Assembly (NCBI GenBank): GCA_036496805.1 | Contig: DASXKN010000020.1 | Coordinates: forward strand, 1 to 64,000 | DNA from: SZAS-103 sp036496805 | Lineage (GTDB): Bacteria; Pseudomonadota; Gammaproteobacteria; Xanthomonadales; Xanthomonadaceae | Reading direction: 5' to 3' | Length of the DNA: 64,000 nt | Shown here: one piece after another, positions 8,817 to 16,437 of the stretch | How positions within the stretch are numbered: position 1 is the stretch's first letter | Layout of the letters: the number at the start of each line of letters is the position of its first letter | Made by a program: the position numbers and the translations under genes | The notes under the pieces: generated by a model | The model's input: only the letters and a program-made list of their open reading frames with translations | What the model was told of the DNA's origin: nothing | Databases searched by the model: none

Positions 8817-11096
8817 ATGAAATCGAGCAAGCACCACCTGCACACGCTCCTGGCCGCACTGGCCGCCTTGCCTGTCGTCGTGCAGGCGCATCCGGCGATC
8901 GCCGACCTGCGTACCGCCGAAGCGCCGCGGGTGACCCGGCGCGTCGACGACGGCGTGCTGACGCCGGTGCGGCACAGCCACTTGGCGCTGCTGGACCTCC
9001 AGGCGCCGATAGGCAGCGTGCCCGATGCGACCCCGATGCAACATGTCCAACTGGTCCTCAGGCGCAGCGCGCTGCGGCAATCGGTCCTCGATGGGCTGAT
9101 TGCCGCGCAGCACGATCCGCATTCGCCGAAGTTCCACCAATGGGTCACTCCCGAGGAATTCGGCAACACCTTCGGCGTCGCCGACGCCGACATCGCTGCC
9201 GCGAGCGCGTGGCTCACCGCTCACGGCTTGACCGTGAACGCGGTGTACCCGAACCGGATGCAGATCGATTTCAGCGGCACGGCGGGAAGCATCGGGCAGG
9301 CCTTCCATGTCCAGGAACGCCGCTACGCGATCGGCAACGAAAGCCACATCGCCAATGACCGCGACATCAGCCTGCCATCCGCGCTGAAGGACGTGGTGGT
9401 CGGCGTCGCCGGACTCAACGACCTGCATCCCAGGCCGCTGCATGTCACCGAAAAGATGGGGCAATTCGACCCGGCGACTGGCAGGTTCAACATCGCGGAC
9501 CCGGACACGAAAGCAGGCTCCGGGGCCAAGCCGATGGCCATCTACCATCCTGATGGATCGCGCGTCCTGGTGCCCTACGATCTGGCGAAGATGTACGCGG
9601 CCGACCAGTTGTACGCCGGCGGCGTGACCGGAAAGGGCATGACCATCGCGGTGGTCGAGGACGCCGCGATGCAGGCGAAGGATTGGTACGACTTCGTGGA
9701 CCGGTTCAAGCTGGTTCACTTTGGCGGCACGTTCAAGCAGATCCAGCCGCTGCCCGTCGGCAACTTCAACCGGACCTACTGCGTCAACCCGGACGCCGCA
9801 GGTCTGGAGGACGACGTCGAGACCCTGCTCGATGCCGAGTGGGCGACTGCGTTGGCGCCGGGCGCGAACATCGAAGTAGCCAGTTGCGCCGGCATCTACT
9901 CGCACAACTTCTTTGGCGGGGTCTTCACCGCCGCGAACAACCTGATCAACGGCAAGACCCGGCCCGACATCATCAGCGCGAGCTACGGCATCGGCGAGCA
10001 TTCGATCGACCTCGCCAGCAAGACGGCGGTCGACGCGATGTGGGAGCAGGCCGATGCCGAGGGCATTTCGGTGTTCGTCGCCAGCGGCGATTCGGGATCC
10101 AATCCGAACTTCAACGACCGCGTCATCCAGGGCCAGGGCATCGATGCGAACGCCCTGGCCACCTCCCCGCACGTCACTGCCGTCGGCGGCACCGATGTCG
10201 CCGATCTGTATGACCACACCACGGCCCAGTATTTCGGCAATACATTTATTCCCGGATACGGCAACGTGCTTTCCTACATTCCGGAAATCCCCTGGAACAT
10301 GTCGTGCGGCAACGACGTGGCCGCACGGTTCTTCGGCGTCAGCGCGTTGGCCTTGTGCAAGAAGCAACTGATTGGCGGTGTGAAAACCAGGGACGTACTC
10401 TCCGAAGCCAGTAGCGGCGGGTCCTCTTCGATGGAGGGCAAGCCGGCATGGCAGGCGCAGGTCCATGGCGCGGCCGGGGACGGCTGGCGTGACCTGCCCG
10501 ATGTGTCGTTGTTCGCCGGCTCGTTCGAAGGCAAGACCCTGGCGATCATTTGCGATGCGACGGATAGGTGCGTGCCCGGCTTCCCCGGCGGGATTGATGC
10601 CGTCGGCGGTACTTCGCTGTCCGCGCCGATGTTCGCGGGGATCCAGGCCCTGATCGACCAGGGCATGCAGTTGCAGGGTGGAGCGAAGGATCAGGGCAAC
10701 GCCGCGCCGACGCTGTATGCCCTGGCAGAGAAGGAATACGGCACCGCTGGCCATCCGCCTCCGCCCAGCCTTGCCACCTGCAACGCCGACAACGGCGTCA
10801 ACGGGACGTCGGCCTGCGTGTTCCACAACGTGACCCGCGGCAACATCTCCAGCCAGTGCGTCCAGCACTTGCCCGACGTGGTGACGCCCGATTGCTACTT
10901 CTACGGAACGGTCGTGGCCAACGACCAGGGCCTGGCCGGATGGCAGGTAGGCCTGACCTCGACCGATCCGATCCATTACAACAAGAAGACCCTCTTGTAT
11001 CCGGCGCAACCCGGCTGGAGCTTCGCGGCCGGCCTGGGCTCGGTGAATGCGGCCAACCTGCTCTCGGCCTGGGAGACGTACGACAACATTCCCTGA
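8817..11096 (+). CDS. Secreted S53 family (sedolisin/kumamolisin-like) peptidase
   Basis: A 759-residue secreted serine-carboxyl peptidase precursor. A signal peptide (KHHLHTLLAALAALPVVVQA) is followed by an inhibitory Pro-kumamolisin prodomain (about residues 30-225, with HQWVTPEEFG). The catalytic domain carries the family residues: Glu335 and Asp339 in VETLLDAEW, the oxyanion Asp in VASGDSGSNP (about residue 425) and the nucleophile Ser600 in GGTSLSAP. Such enzymes digest proteins at acidic pH outside the cell. ATG 8817 was preferred over a start 24 codons upstream because GAAGAGG lies just before it and the signal peptide then begins correctly. Long inserts in the catalytic domain contain several Cys, suggesting disulfides. 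A strong terminator follows. Confidence 0.9.
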   Translation: MKSSKHHLHTLLAALAALPVVVQAHPAIADLRTAEAPRVTRRVDDGVLTPVRHSHLALLDLQAPIGSVPDATPMQHVQLVLRRSALRQSVLDGLIAAQHDPHSPKFHQWVTPEEFGNTFGVADADIAAASAWLTAHGLTVNAVYPNRMQIDFSGTAGSIGQAFHVQERRYAIGNESHIANDRDISLPSALKDVVVGVAGLNDLHPRPLHVTEKMGQFDPATGRFNIADPDTKAGSGAKPMAIYHPDGSRVLVPYDLAKMYAADQLYAGGVTGKGMTIAVVEDAAMQAKDWYDFVDRFKLVHFGGTFKQIQPLPVGNFNRTYCVNPDAAGLEDDVETLLDAEWATALAPGANIEVASCAGIYSHNFFGGVFTAANNLINGKTRPDIISASYGIGEHSIDLASKTAVDAMWEQADAEGISVFVASGDSGSNPNFNDRVIQGQGIDANALATSPHVTAVGGTDVADLYDHTTAQYFGNTFIPGYGNVLSYIPEIPWNMSCGNDVAARFFGVSALALCKKQLIGGVKTRDVLSEASSGGSSSMEGKPAWQAQVHGAAGDGWRDLPDVSLFAGSFEGKTLAIICDATDRCVPGFPGGIDAVGGTSLSAPMFAGIQALIDQGMQLQGGAKDQGNAAPTLYALAEKEYGTAGHPPPPSLATCNADNGVNGTSACVFHNVTRGNISSQCVQHLPDVVTPDCYFYGTVVANDQGLAGWQVGLTSTDPIHYNKKTLLYPAQPGWSFAAGLGSVNAANLLSAWETYDNIP

Positions 11097-11120
11097 GCGA
11101 TCGCTGTGTAGCTGGCGCAA

Positions 11121-11154
11121 CGCCCCGGGTGCCGAACCCGGGGCGTCTTGTTTT
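11121..11154 (+). terminator. Rho-independent terminator after the S53 peptidase gene
   Basis: CGCCCCGGGT at 11121-11130 pairs perfectly with ACCCGGGGCG around a GCCGA loop, followed by TCTTGTTTT. A strong GC-rich stem with a T-rich tail 24 bp after the stop codon. Confidence 0.9.
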
Positions 11155-11248
11155 GGTCAGGCTGGATCATGCAGTCGTCGAAAGAAATCGAGTGACGCGA
11201 TCGTAGATGCACTGGCAGCCAACGGCCGCTGATGCGCGTGCCACCCGA

Positions 11249-14134
11249 TCAGTGGCTTGCAGTCGGCGACGGCTTCGGCCCTGCGACTGCCGGACTTGCA
11301 GTATCCAGCGCGTCCAGTTTCTTCTTCCATTCGACGGCGCTGGCGTCGTGGCCCTTGCCGGGCTCCCTGGCGTTCCAGGCGGTGTACAGATCGACGAGGG
11401 CGCGGGTGCATTCGACCGTGTACTTGTCCTTCGGGCCGAATTTCGCGAGCACGGCGGGTTGCGCTTCGAGCAGATCGGCTTGCGCGGCGGCGAACTCGCC
11501 CAGCCCGGTGCGGGCCTTGCCCAGGTGCAGCAGCAACAGCGCGACCCTCACCGGGTCGCCGACGAACGCCTTGCGGGCCGCTGCTTCGTTCGGGGCCAGC
11601 AGTTTTTCCGCCTCGGCGTACTTCTTCTGGAGGACGAACAAGTCGCCGACATTGCTGACCGCGATCAGGGTCTTGGGATTTTCCGCTCCCAGCACGCGAC
11701 GGCTTTTCTCGAGTCCTTCCCGATCGTACTTCCCGGCCTCGTCCAGCTTGCCCTCCTTCTGCAGCAGGCTGCCCAGGTTCCTGATCGCCGTTAGCGTGTC
11801 CGGATGATCCTCTCCGAGCACGCGGCGGCTATTCTCCAGCCCCTCCCGATAGTACCGCTCGGCTTCGTCCAGCTTGCCTTCGGAAACGAGCAGCACGCCC
11901 AGGCTGTTGATCGAGACCAGGGTGTCCGGGTCGTCTTCGCCGAGCACGCGGCGATCCTTTTCCAGCGTCTCGCGAAGGTAGGGTTCGGCCTCGCTCAGTT
12001 TGTGCTCGGACCACAGCAACACGCCCAGGTTGTGCTTCGTGCGCAGGGTATACGGGCTGTTGTCACCCAGCGCACGACGTTGCGCCTGCAGCGCCTCGCG
12101 ATAGAGCGACTCGGCCTCGTCAAGCTTGCCCTCGTCCTGGAGCAGGCCTGCCAGCAAATACATCGATTCGGCCGTGTCCGGGTTTCCCGGGCCCAGTTTG
12201 CGACGCATCTTCTCCATCGTCTCGCGAAGGTAGGGCTCGGCTTCGTCCGGCTTGCCCTCTTCCTGAAGAAGCACGCCCATCTCGTCGATCGACCTCAGCG
12301 TGTCCATCTGATCGTCGCCGAGCAGGCGTCGGCGCGTAGCCAGGGCTCGCTGCTGCAGCGGCATCGCCGCATCGAACAAGCCCATGACCTTGTAGCGGTC
12401 CGCGAGCGCCTGGTCCAGGGTCGCAGCCACGACCGGCTGGTTCCGGAACCGCTTGTCGACGACCGCTACTGCCGGCTTCAGGGTGGCGTTGACAAGCAGG
12501 TCCCGCGCGGCATCGGTGGCATTCACCTGCTGCAAGAGGCCTGCGAACGTCGCGAGTTGTCCGGCGCGCTCTTTTTCCGGCACGCCCGCCTTGACCAGAG
12601 CTTCCGCCAGCTTGGCCCGGATGTCGTCCATGAGTTGCGTGCCGGCCCGATTCGTGTCGATTTCGTGGAGCATTTCGCCTTCGAACTGGGCAACCTGTTC
12701 CACTTCGCTGGCGTGCTGCTGGGCGAGCAGAGCCTGTTGCCGCGCGATGCGTGTCTGTTGCTGCGCGATGCGGGCCTGCCAGGCGAACGCCACGATCCCG
12801 GCCAGCAGCGCGGCCGCGATCAACGATCCTGCGGCAACCGGTCCCTTGTGGCGCCGGACGAACTTGCGCATGCGGTAACGGGCGCCTGGCGGGGCAGCCA
12901 GCACCGCCTCGCCCGCCAGGTAACGGCGCACGTCCTGCGCCAGCGCATCGGCTGTCTCGTAGCGTCGGGCGCGATCCTTCTCGATCGCCTTCATCACGAT
13001 CCAGTCGAGTTCGCCGCGAACCATCCGCACCAGCACGCGCGGCTCGATCCCGCCCCTGGCTGTCTCCTCGGACGTCGTCGTGCCGGATGCCGTCGCACCC
13101 GGTTTCGTCGTACCGGGTTTCGTGGTGCCAGGTTTCGTCGTGATGGCTTGCAGCAGCCGTACGCTCGGCCGCGGCGGGTCGACTTCGCGGATGATCCGCT
13201 GGACTTCCGCATGGGCCGCCGTCCGCAGCGAATCCGATTCGATCGGCGTGGTGTCGGTGAGCAGTTCGTACAGGATCACGCCGAGCGCGTAGATGTCGGT
13301 GCGGGTGTCGATGTCCGCGCTGCCGGCGGCCTGCTCCGGGCTCATGTACAGCGCCGTGCCGATCATCAGGAACTGTTCGGTAAGCAGGGTCTTTTCGGTC
13401 AACCGGCCGCTGGTGGCCTTGGCGATGCCGAAGTCGATGATCTTCGCGAACGGCCGGCCGTCCTGGGTGCTGACGATCACGTTGCCCGGCTTGATGTCGC
13501 GGTGGATGATGCCCTTGGTGTGCGCGTGCTGCACCGCCGCGCACACCTGCTCCATCAGCTCGAGCCGCTGCACGATCGTCAGCCCGTGCGCCGTGCAGTA
13601 TTCCGAGATCGGCTCGCCGTGCACGAGTTCCATCACGAAGTAGGGCCGCCCCGTTTCGGTCGCTCCCGCATCGAACATGCGCGCGATGTGCGGATGCTCC
13701 ATCAACGCAAGCGCCTGTCGCTCGACCTCGAAGCGCGCGATGACCTCGCGCGTGTCCATGCCGAGCTTGATGACCTTGATCGCGACGTCCTGCCGCACCT
13801 GCCCGTCCGCGCGCTCGGCGCGGAAGACCACGCCCATTCCGCCCTGCCCGAGGTTTTCACGCAGGACGTAAGGACCGATCCGGTCGCCGACGGCGAGATC
13901 GGGACCGCTGATGGCTTCCAGGGAGTCCTGCAGCAGGCGCTCGCGGTACTGGGCCGTGAGGCCATGGTGCCGTGCATCCGAGTCGAGCAGGGACGCGAGC
14001 GCGCGGCCGAGTCCGGCATCCTCGCGTTCGATCGACCGCAGCAGGTCCTCGCGTCCCGCGGCATCGAGGCCGATGGCGCGATCGAACAGCTCGCCGAGCC
14101 GTTGCCATTGCGTGGTATCGATGTGATCGGTCAT
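11249..14134 (-). CDS. Membrane Ser/Thr protein kinase with C-terminal TPR repeats
   Basis: A 961-residue eukaryotic-type (PknB-like) protein kinase. The kinase domain covers about residues 60-410: LGQGGMGVVFRAER (glycine loop), VAIKVIKLG (lysine), HRDIKPGN near 210 and DFGIAKATSG near 230. A Thr/Lys-rich run with three KPGTT-like repeats interrupts the C-lobe. One transmembrane helix follows (AGSLIAAALLAGIVAF, about 435-455). The C-terminal half is a TPR array of the kinesin-light-chain type, with repeated DEAEPYLRETLEK and LGVLL segments, probably in the periplasm, where it may bind a protein ligand. The start at 14134 is an ATG; a TTG six codons upstream is possible. The ECF sigma gene often found next to such kinases is absent. 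Confidence 0.88.
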   Translation of the reverse strand: MTDHIDTTQWQRLGELFDRAIGLDAAGREDLLRSIEREDAGLGRALASLLDSDARHHGLTAQYRERLLQDSLEAISGPDLAVGDRIGPYVLRENLGQGGMGVVFRAERADGQVRQDVAIKVIKLGMDTREVIARFEVERQALALMEHPHIARMFDAGATETGRPYFVMELVHGEPISEYCTAHGLTIVQRLELMEQVCAAVQHAHTKGIIHRDIKPGNVIVSTQDGRPFAKIIDFGIAKATSGRLTEKTLLTEQFLMIGTALYMSPEQAAGSADIDTRTDIYALGVILYELLTDTTPIESDSLRTAAHAEVQRIIREVDPPRPSVRLLQAITTKPGTTKPGTTKPGATASGTTTSEETARGGIEPRVLVRMVRGELDWIVMKAIEKDRARRYETADALAQDVRRYLAGEAVLAAPPGARYRMRKFVRRHKGPVAAGSLIAAALLAGIVAFAWQARIAQQQTRIARQQALLAQQHASEVEQVAQFEGEMLHEIDTNRAGTQLMDDIRAKLAEALVKAGVPEKERAGQLATFAGLLQQVNATDAARDLLVNATLKPAVAVVDKRFRNQPVVAATLDQALADRYKVMGLFDAAMPLQQRALATRRRLLGDDQMDTLRSIDEMGVLLQEEGKPDEAEPYLRETMEKMRRKLGPGNPDTAESMYLLAGLLQDEGKLDEAESLYREALQAQRRALGDNSPYTLRTKHNLGVLLWSEHKLSEAEPYLRETLEKDRRVLGEDDPDTLVSINSLGVLLVSEGKLDEAERYYREGLENSRRVLGEDHPDTLTAIRNLGSLLQKEGKLDEAGKYDREGLEKSRRVLGAENPKTLIAVSNVGDLFVLQKKYAEAEKLLAPNEAAARKAFVGDPVRVALLLLHLGKARTGLGEFAAAQADLLEAQPAVLAKFGPKDKYTVECTRALVDLYTAWNAREPGKGHDASAVEWKKKLDALDTASPAVAGPKPSPTASH

Positions 14135-14259
14135 GACATCCGGACAAGCCAAAGCGCCAGCATGACCAGTCTATTGGTTTCCCCGGCCAGGGGCCCTTCT
14201 GCAGGACAACTACGCCGGCAAACAGGCGCCGGATCACGCCGAGCGAGCGTCACCATCGA

Positions 14260-14277
14260 TTCGAGTCTTGGCGGGCC
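14260..14277 (+). other. Partial copy of the tRNA-Ile2 3' end (possible attachment-site remnant)
   Basis: TTCGAGTCTTGGCGGGCC matches the T-loop/acceptor segment of the tRNA at 8622-8639 at 16 of 18 positions; both differences are C/T changes. It has the same orientation and lies between the kinase gene and the gspE-like gene. Integrative elements that enter the 3' end of a tRNA leave such a direct repeat at the far side. No integrase is visible, so this is a suggestion only. Confidence 0.4.
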
Positions 14278-14286
14278 AGGAATTTC

Positions 14287-16341
14287 CTACGCCATCGCCC
14301 GACGCAGCGCCTCGACCACCTGCGCGGCTTCCACCGGCTTGGCGAGGCGGTGGTCGGACAGGCTCGCGGATTTCGTCGACGCACCCGCCGGCACCAGCAC
14401 GACCGCAGGCAGGCCCGACCACGCGAGCGATTCGCGCGCGGTGCGCAGCAGGCGCGCGCCCGCGTCGCCGCCATCGCGCAGGTCCACCAGCAGCAGGTAG
14501 ATGCTCGGCACGCGATGGAGCATGTCGCGCGCTTCGTCGAGGGTTTTCGCCGCATGCACGGCGAAGCCGCCCTCCCCGATCGCGGCGGCCAGCCCCGGGC
14601 ACGAGGCCTCGGCGACGTCGACCAGGAGCACGCCGGGTCGGCCGTCGTGATCGCCGAACAGGCTCGACGCCAGCCCGTGCCCCGCCGGCAACGGTCGGCC
14701 GCGGGCGAGCGCCAGGCCGCTCCAGAACGAATAGCCGAGCGCGCGTTCGGCTTCCTCGATCGTGGTGAGCCCGGAAACGATCATCTCGAGCGCGTCCTGG
14801 GCCATCACGTTCTCGTGGCCCTCGGTCTCGCCGCGGGTGCCGTAACGCGAGGCCAGCAGGGCCGTGCGGTCCTCGGCTGAAGGCTCGTAGATCTCGACCA
14901 GCGGCAGCCGGCCCTTGTAGCCGCTGTAGCCGCAGGCCTCGCAGCCGACCGCGCGCTTCGCGGGCAGTTCGTCGCACAGTTCGAGGAAGAGCTGTTCGGC
15001 GGGGCGCTGGGCTGCCTCGATCGGCTGCGCGCAGGCCTGGCACAACGTGCGTACGAGGCGCTGCGCGGCGATCGCGATCACGATCTCGCCGAGCACCTCC
15101 TCGGAGACGCCGAGGTCGGCCAGTCGCGAGAGCGCGGTGCGCGCGGTGTTGGTGTGCAGGGTCGAGAGCACGAGGTGTCCGGTCAGCGCGGCGCGCGCCG
15201 CAGCGCTCGCGGAAGCCGCGTCGCGGATCTCGCCGATCAGGATCACGTTCGGATCCTGGCGCATCAGGGCGCGGATCGCGATCTCGAAGGACAGGCCGCG
15301 CTTCTCGTTGACCTCGGTCTGCGCGAGTCCGGCCACTTCGTATTCGACGGGATCCTCGACGGTGGCGATGCTGACCTCGGGCCGGTTGAGTCCGGCGAGC
15401 AGCGCGTACAACGTGCTGGTCTTGCCGCAGCCGGTCGGCCCGGTCAGCAGCAGCAGGCCCGAGGTGCGCGCGACCGCGCGTTGCAGGCCATTGCGGTCGG
15501 CGGTCGAGAATCCGAGCTGGCCCAGCGAGAACGAGCGCGACTGGTCGAGCATGCGGATCACCAGGGTCGCGCCGCCGCGCGCCGGCGCCATCGACAGGCG
15601 CAGGTCGTAGCGGCGGCCGTCGACGAACACCTGGTAGCGGCCGTCCTGCGGCAGGTGCATGCCGACCGGGTCCATGCCGCCGACCGCGAGGAAGTGGCGG
15701 ATCACGTGCATCGCGACGTTCTTCGGCAGGGTCATCACCCGCCGCAGCAGGCCGTCCACGCGCATGCGCACGATCCCGCCGCCGAGGTGCGGCTGGATGT
15801 GGACATCCGAGGCGTCGAGCTCGACCGCCTTGCGCAGCATCGCGTTGGCGACGCGCACGATCGGATCGAGGTGGGCGTCGCTGGCGTGGCTGTCGAGCGA
15901 GAGCAGTTCGCCGGCGGCGATGTCGGCGGCTTCGCCATGCGCGAAGTTGATGCGCTCCTCGATCGCCTCGGGGCTGGCGAAGCCGATTGCGATCGCCAGT
16001 CCCGATCCGAAGCGCAGATGCGCGGCGGCATCGGGATCGCCGGGGTCGGCCATCGCCGCATGCAGCACGCCGCCTTCGCTGCGCAGCGGCAGCACGAAGC
16101 GTTCGCGCGCGTAGGCCTCGGGCAGGTGGCGCAGCGCGCCCGGATCGAGCGAGGCCAGGTCGGCGACCGGCACGCCGAGGAAGTCGGCGACCGCGCGCAC
16201 CATGTCCTCCTCGGGCAGGCCGAGCTGGCGCCGGGCCTCCTGCCAGGCGGCGACGAAGTCCTTCGGCAGCGCGGCCGACGGATGCACCGACGCCGTCCGC
16301 CGCGCCTCGACGAACTTGTTCAACCAGTTGCTCCACGCCAT
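14287..16341 (-). CDS. GspE/PilB-type secretion ATPase with C-terminal receiver-like domain
   Basis: A 684-residue cytoplasmic hexameric ATPase of the type II secretion/type IV pilus family. The N-terminal MshEN-like domain (about 30-150) is followed by the ATPase: Walker A GPTGCGKTST near 300, Asp box, Walker B ILIGEIRDAAS and HLVLSTLHTNTA. A zinc site is formed by CQAC and CEAC pairs. After the usual end, residues from about 570 form an extra domain resembling a response-regulator receiver: LLVD, LLLVDLRDGG (phospho-acceptor-like Asp) and LAKPVEAA (conserved Lys). No pilus or secretion genes adjoin it. Whether it drives a pilus, secretion or another assembly cannot be told; the receiver-like tail suggests signal-dependent control. 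Confidence 0.85.
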   Translation of the reverse strand: MAWSNWLNKFVEARRTASVHPSAALPKDFVAAWQEARRQLGLPEEDMVRAVADFLGVPVADLASLDPGALRHLPEAYARERFVLPLRSEGGVLHAAMADPGDPDAAAHLRFGSGLAIAIGFASPEAIEERINFAHGEAADIAAGELLSLDSHASDAHLDPIVRVANAMLRKAVELDASDVHIQPHLGGGIVRMRVDGLLRRVMTLPKNVAMHVIRHFLAVGGMDPVGMHLPQDGRYQVFVDGRRYDLRLSMAPARGGATLVIRMLDQSRSFSLGQLGFSTADRNGLQRAVARTSGLLLLTGPTGCGKTSTLYALLAGLNRPEVSIATVEDPVEYEVAGLAQTEVNEKRGLSFEIAIRALMRQDPNVILIGEIRDAASASAAARAALTGHLVLSTLHTNTARTALSRLADLGVSEEVLGEIVIAIAAQRLVRTLCQACAQPIEAAQRPAEQLFLELCDELPAKRAVGCEACGYSGYKGRLPLVEIYEPSAEDRTALLASRYGTRGETEGHENVMAQDALEMIVSGLTTIEEAERALGYSFWSGLALARGRPLPAGHGLASSLFGDHDGRPGVLLVDVAEASCPGLAAAIGEGGFAVHAAKTLDEARDMLHRVPSIYLLLVDLRDGGDAGARLLRTARESLAWSGLPAVVLVPAGASTKSASLSDHRLAKPVEAAQVVEALRRAMA

Positions 16342-16437
16342 GACCTTGCCGTCCCCACATCGACCGATGGCGAGAGATTACAGGGACGACGATGCCCGCG
16401 AGATGTTGCCGCGGCGGTCAGGCGATGACGCGATCGC

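Noticed and set aside
13080..13145. Three short repeats in the kinase gene (KPGTT) as a mobile repeat
   Set aside because: They are a 15-bp-scale, imperfect, low-complexity linker expansion without inverted arms or matches elsewhere in the window.
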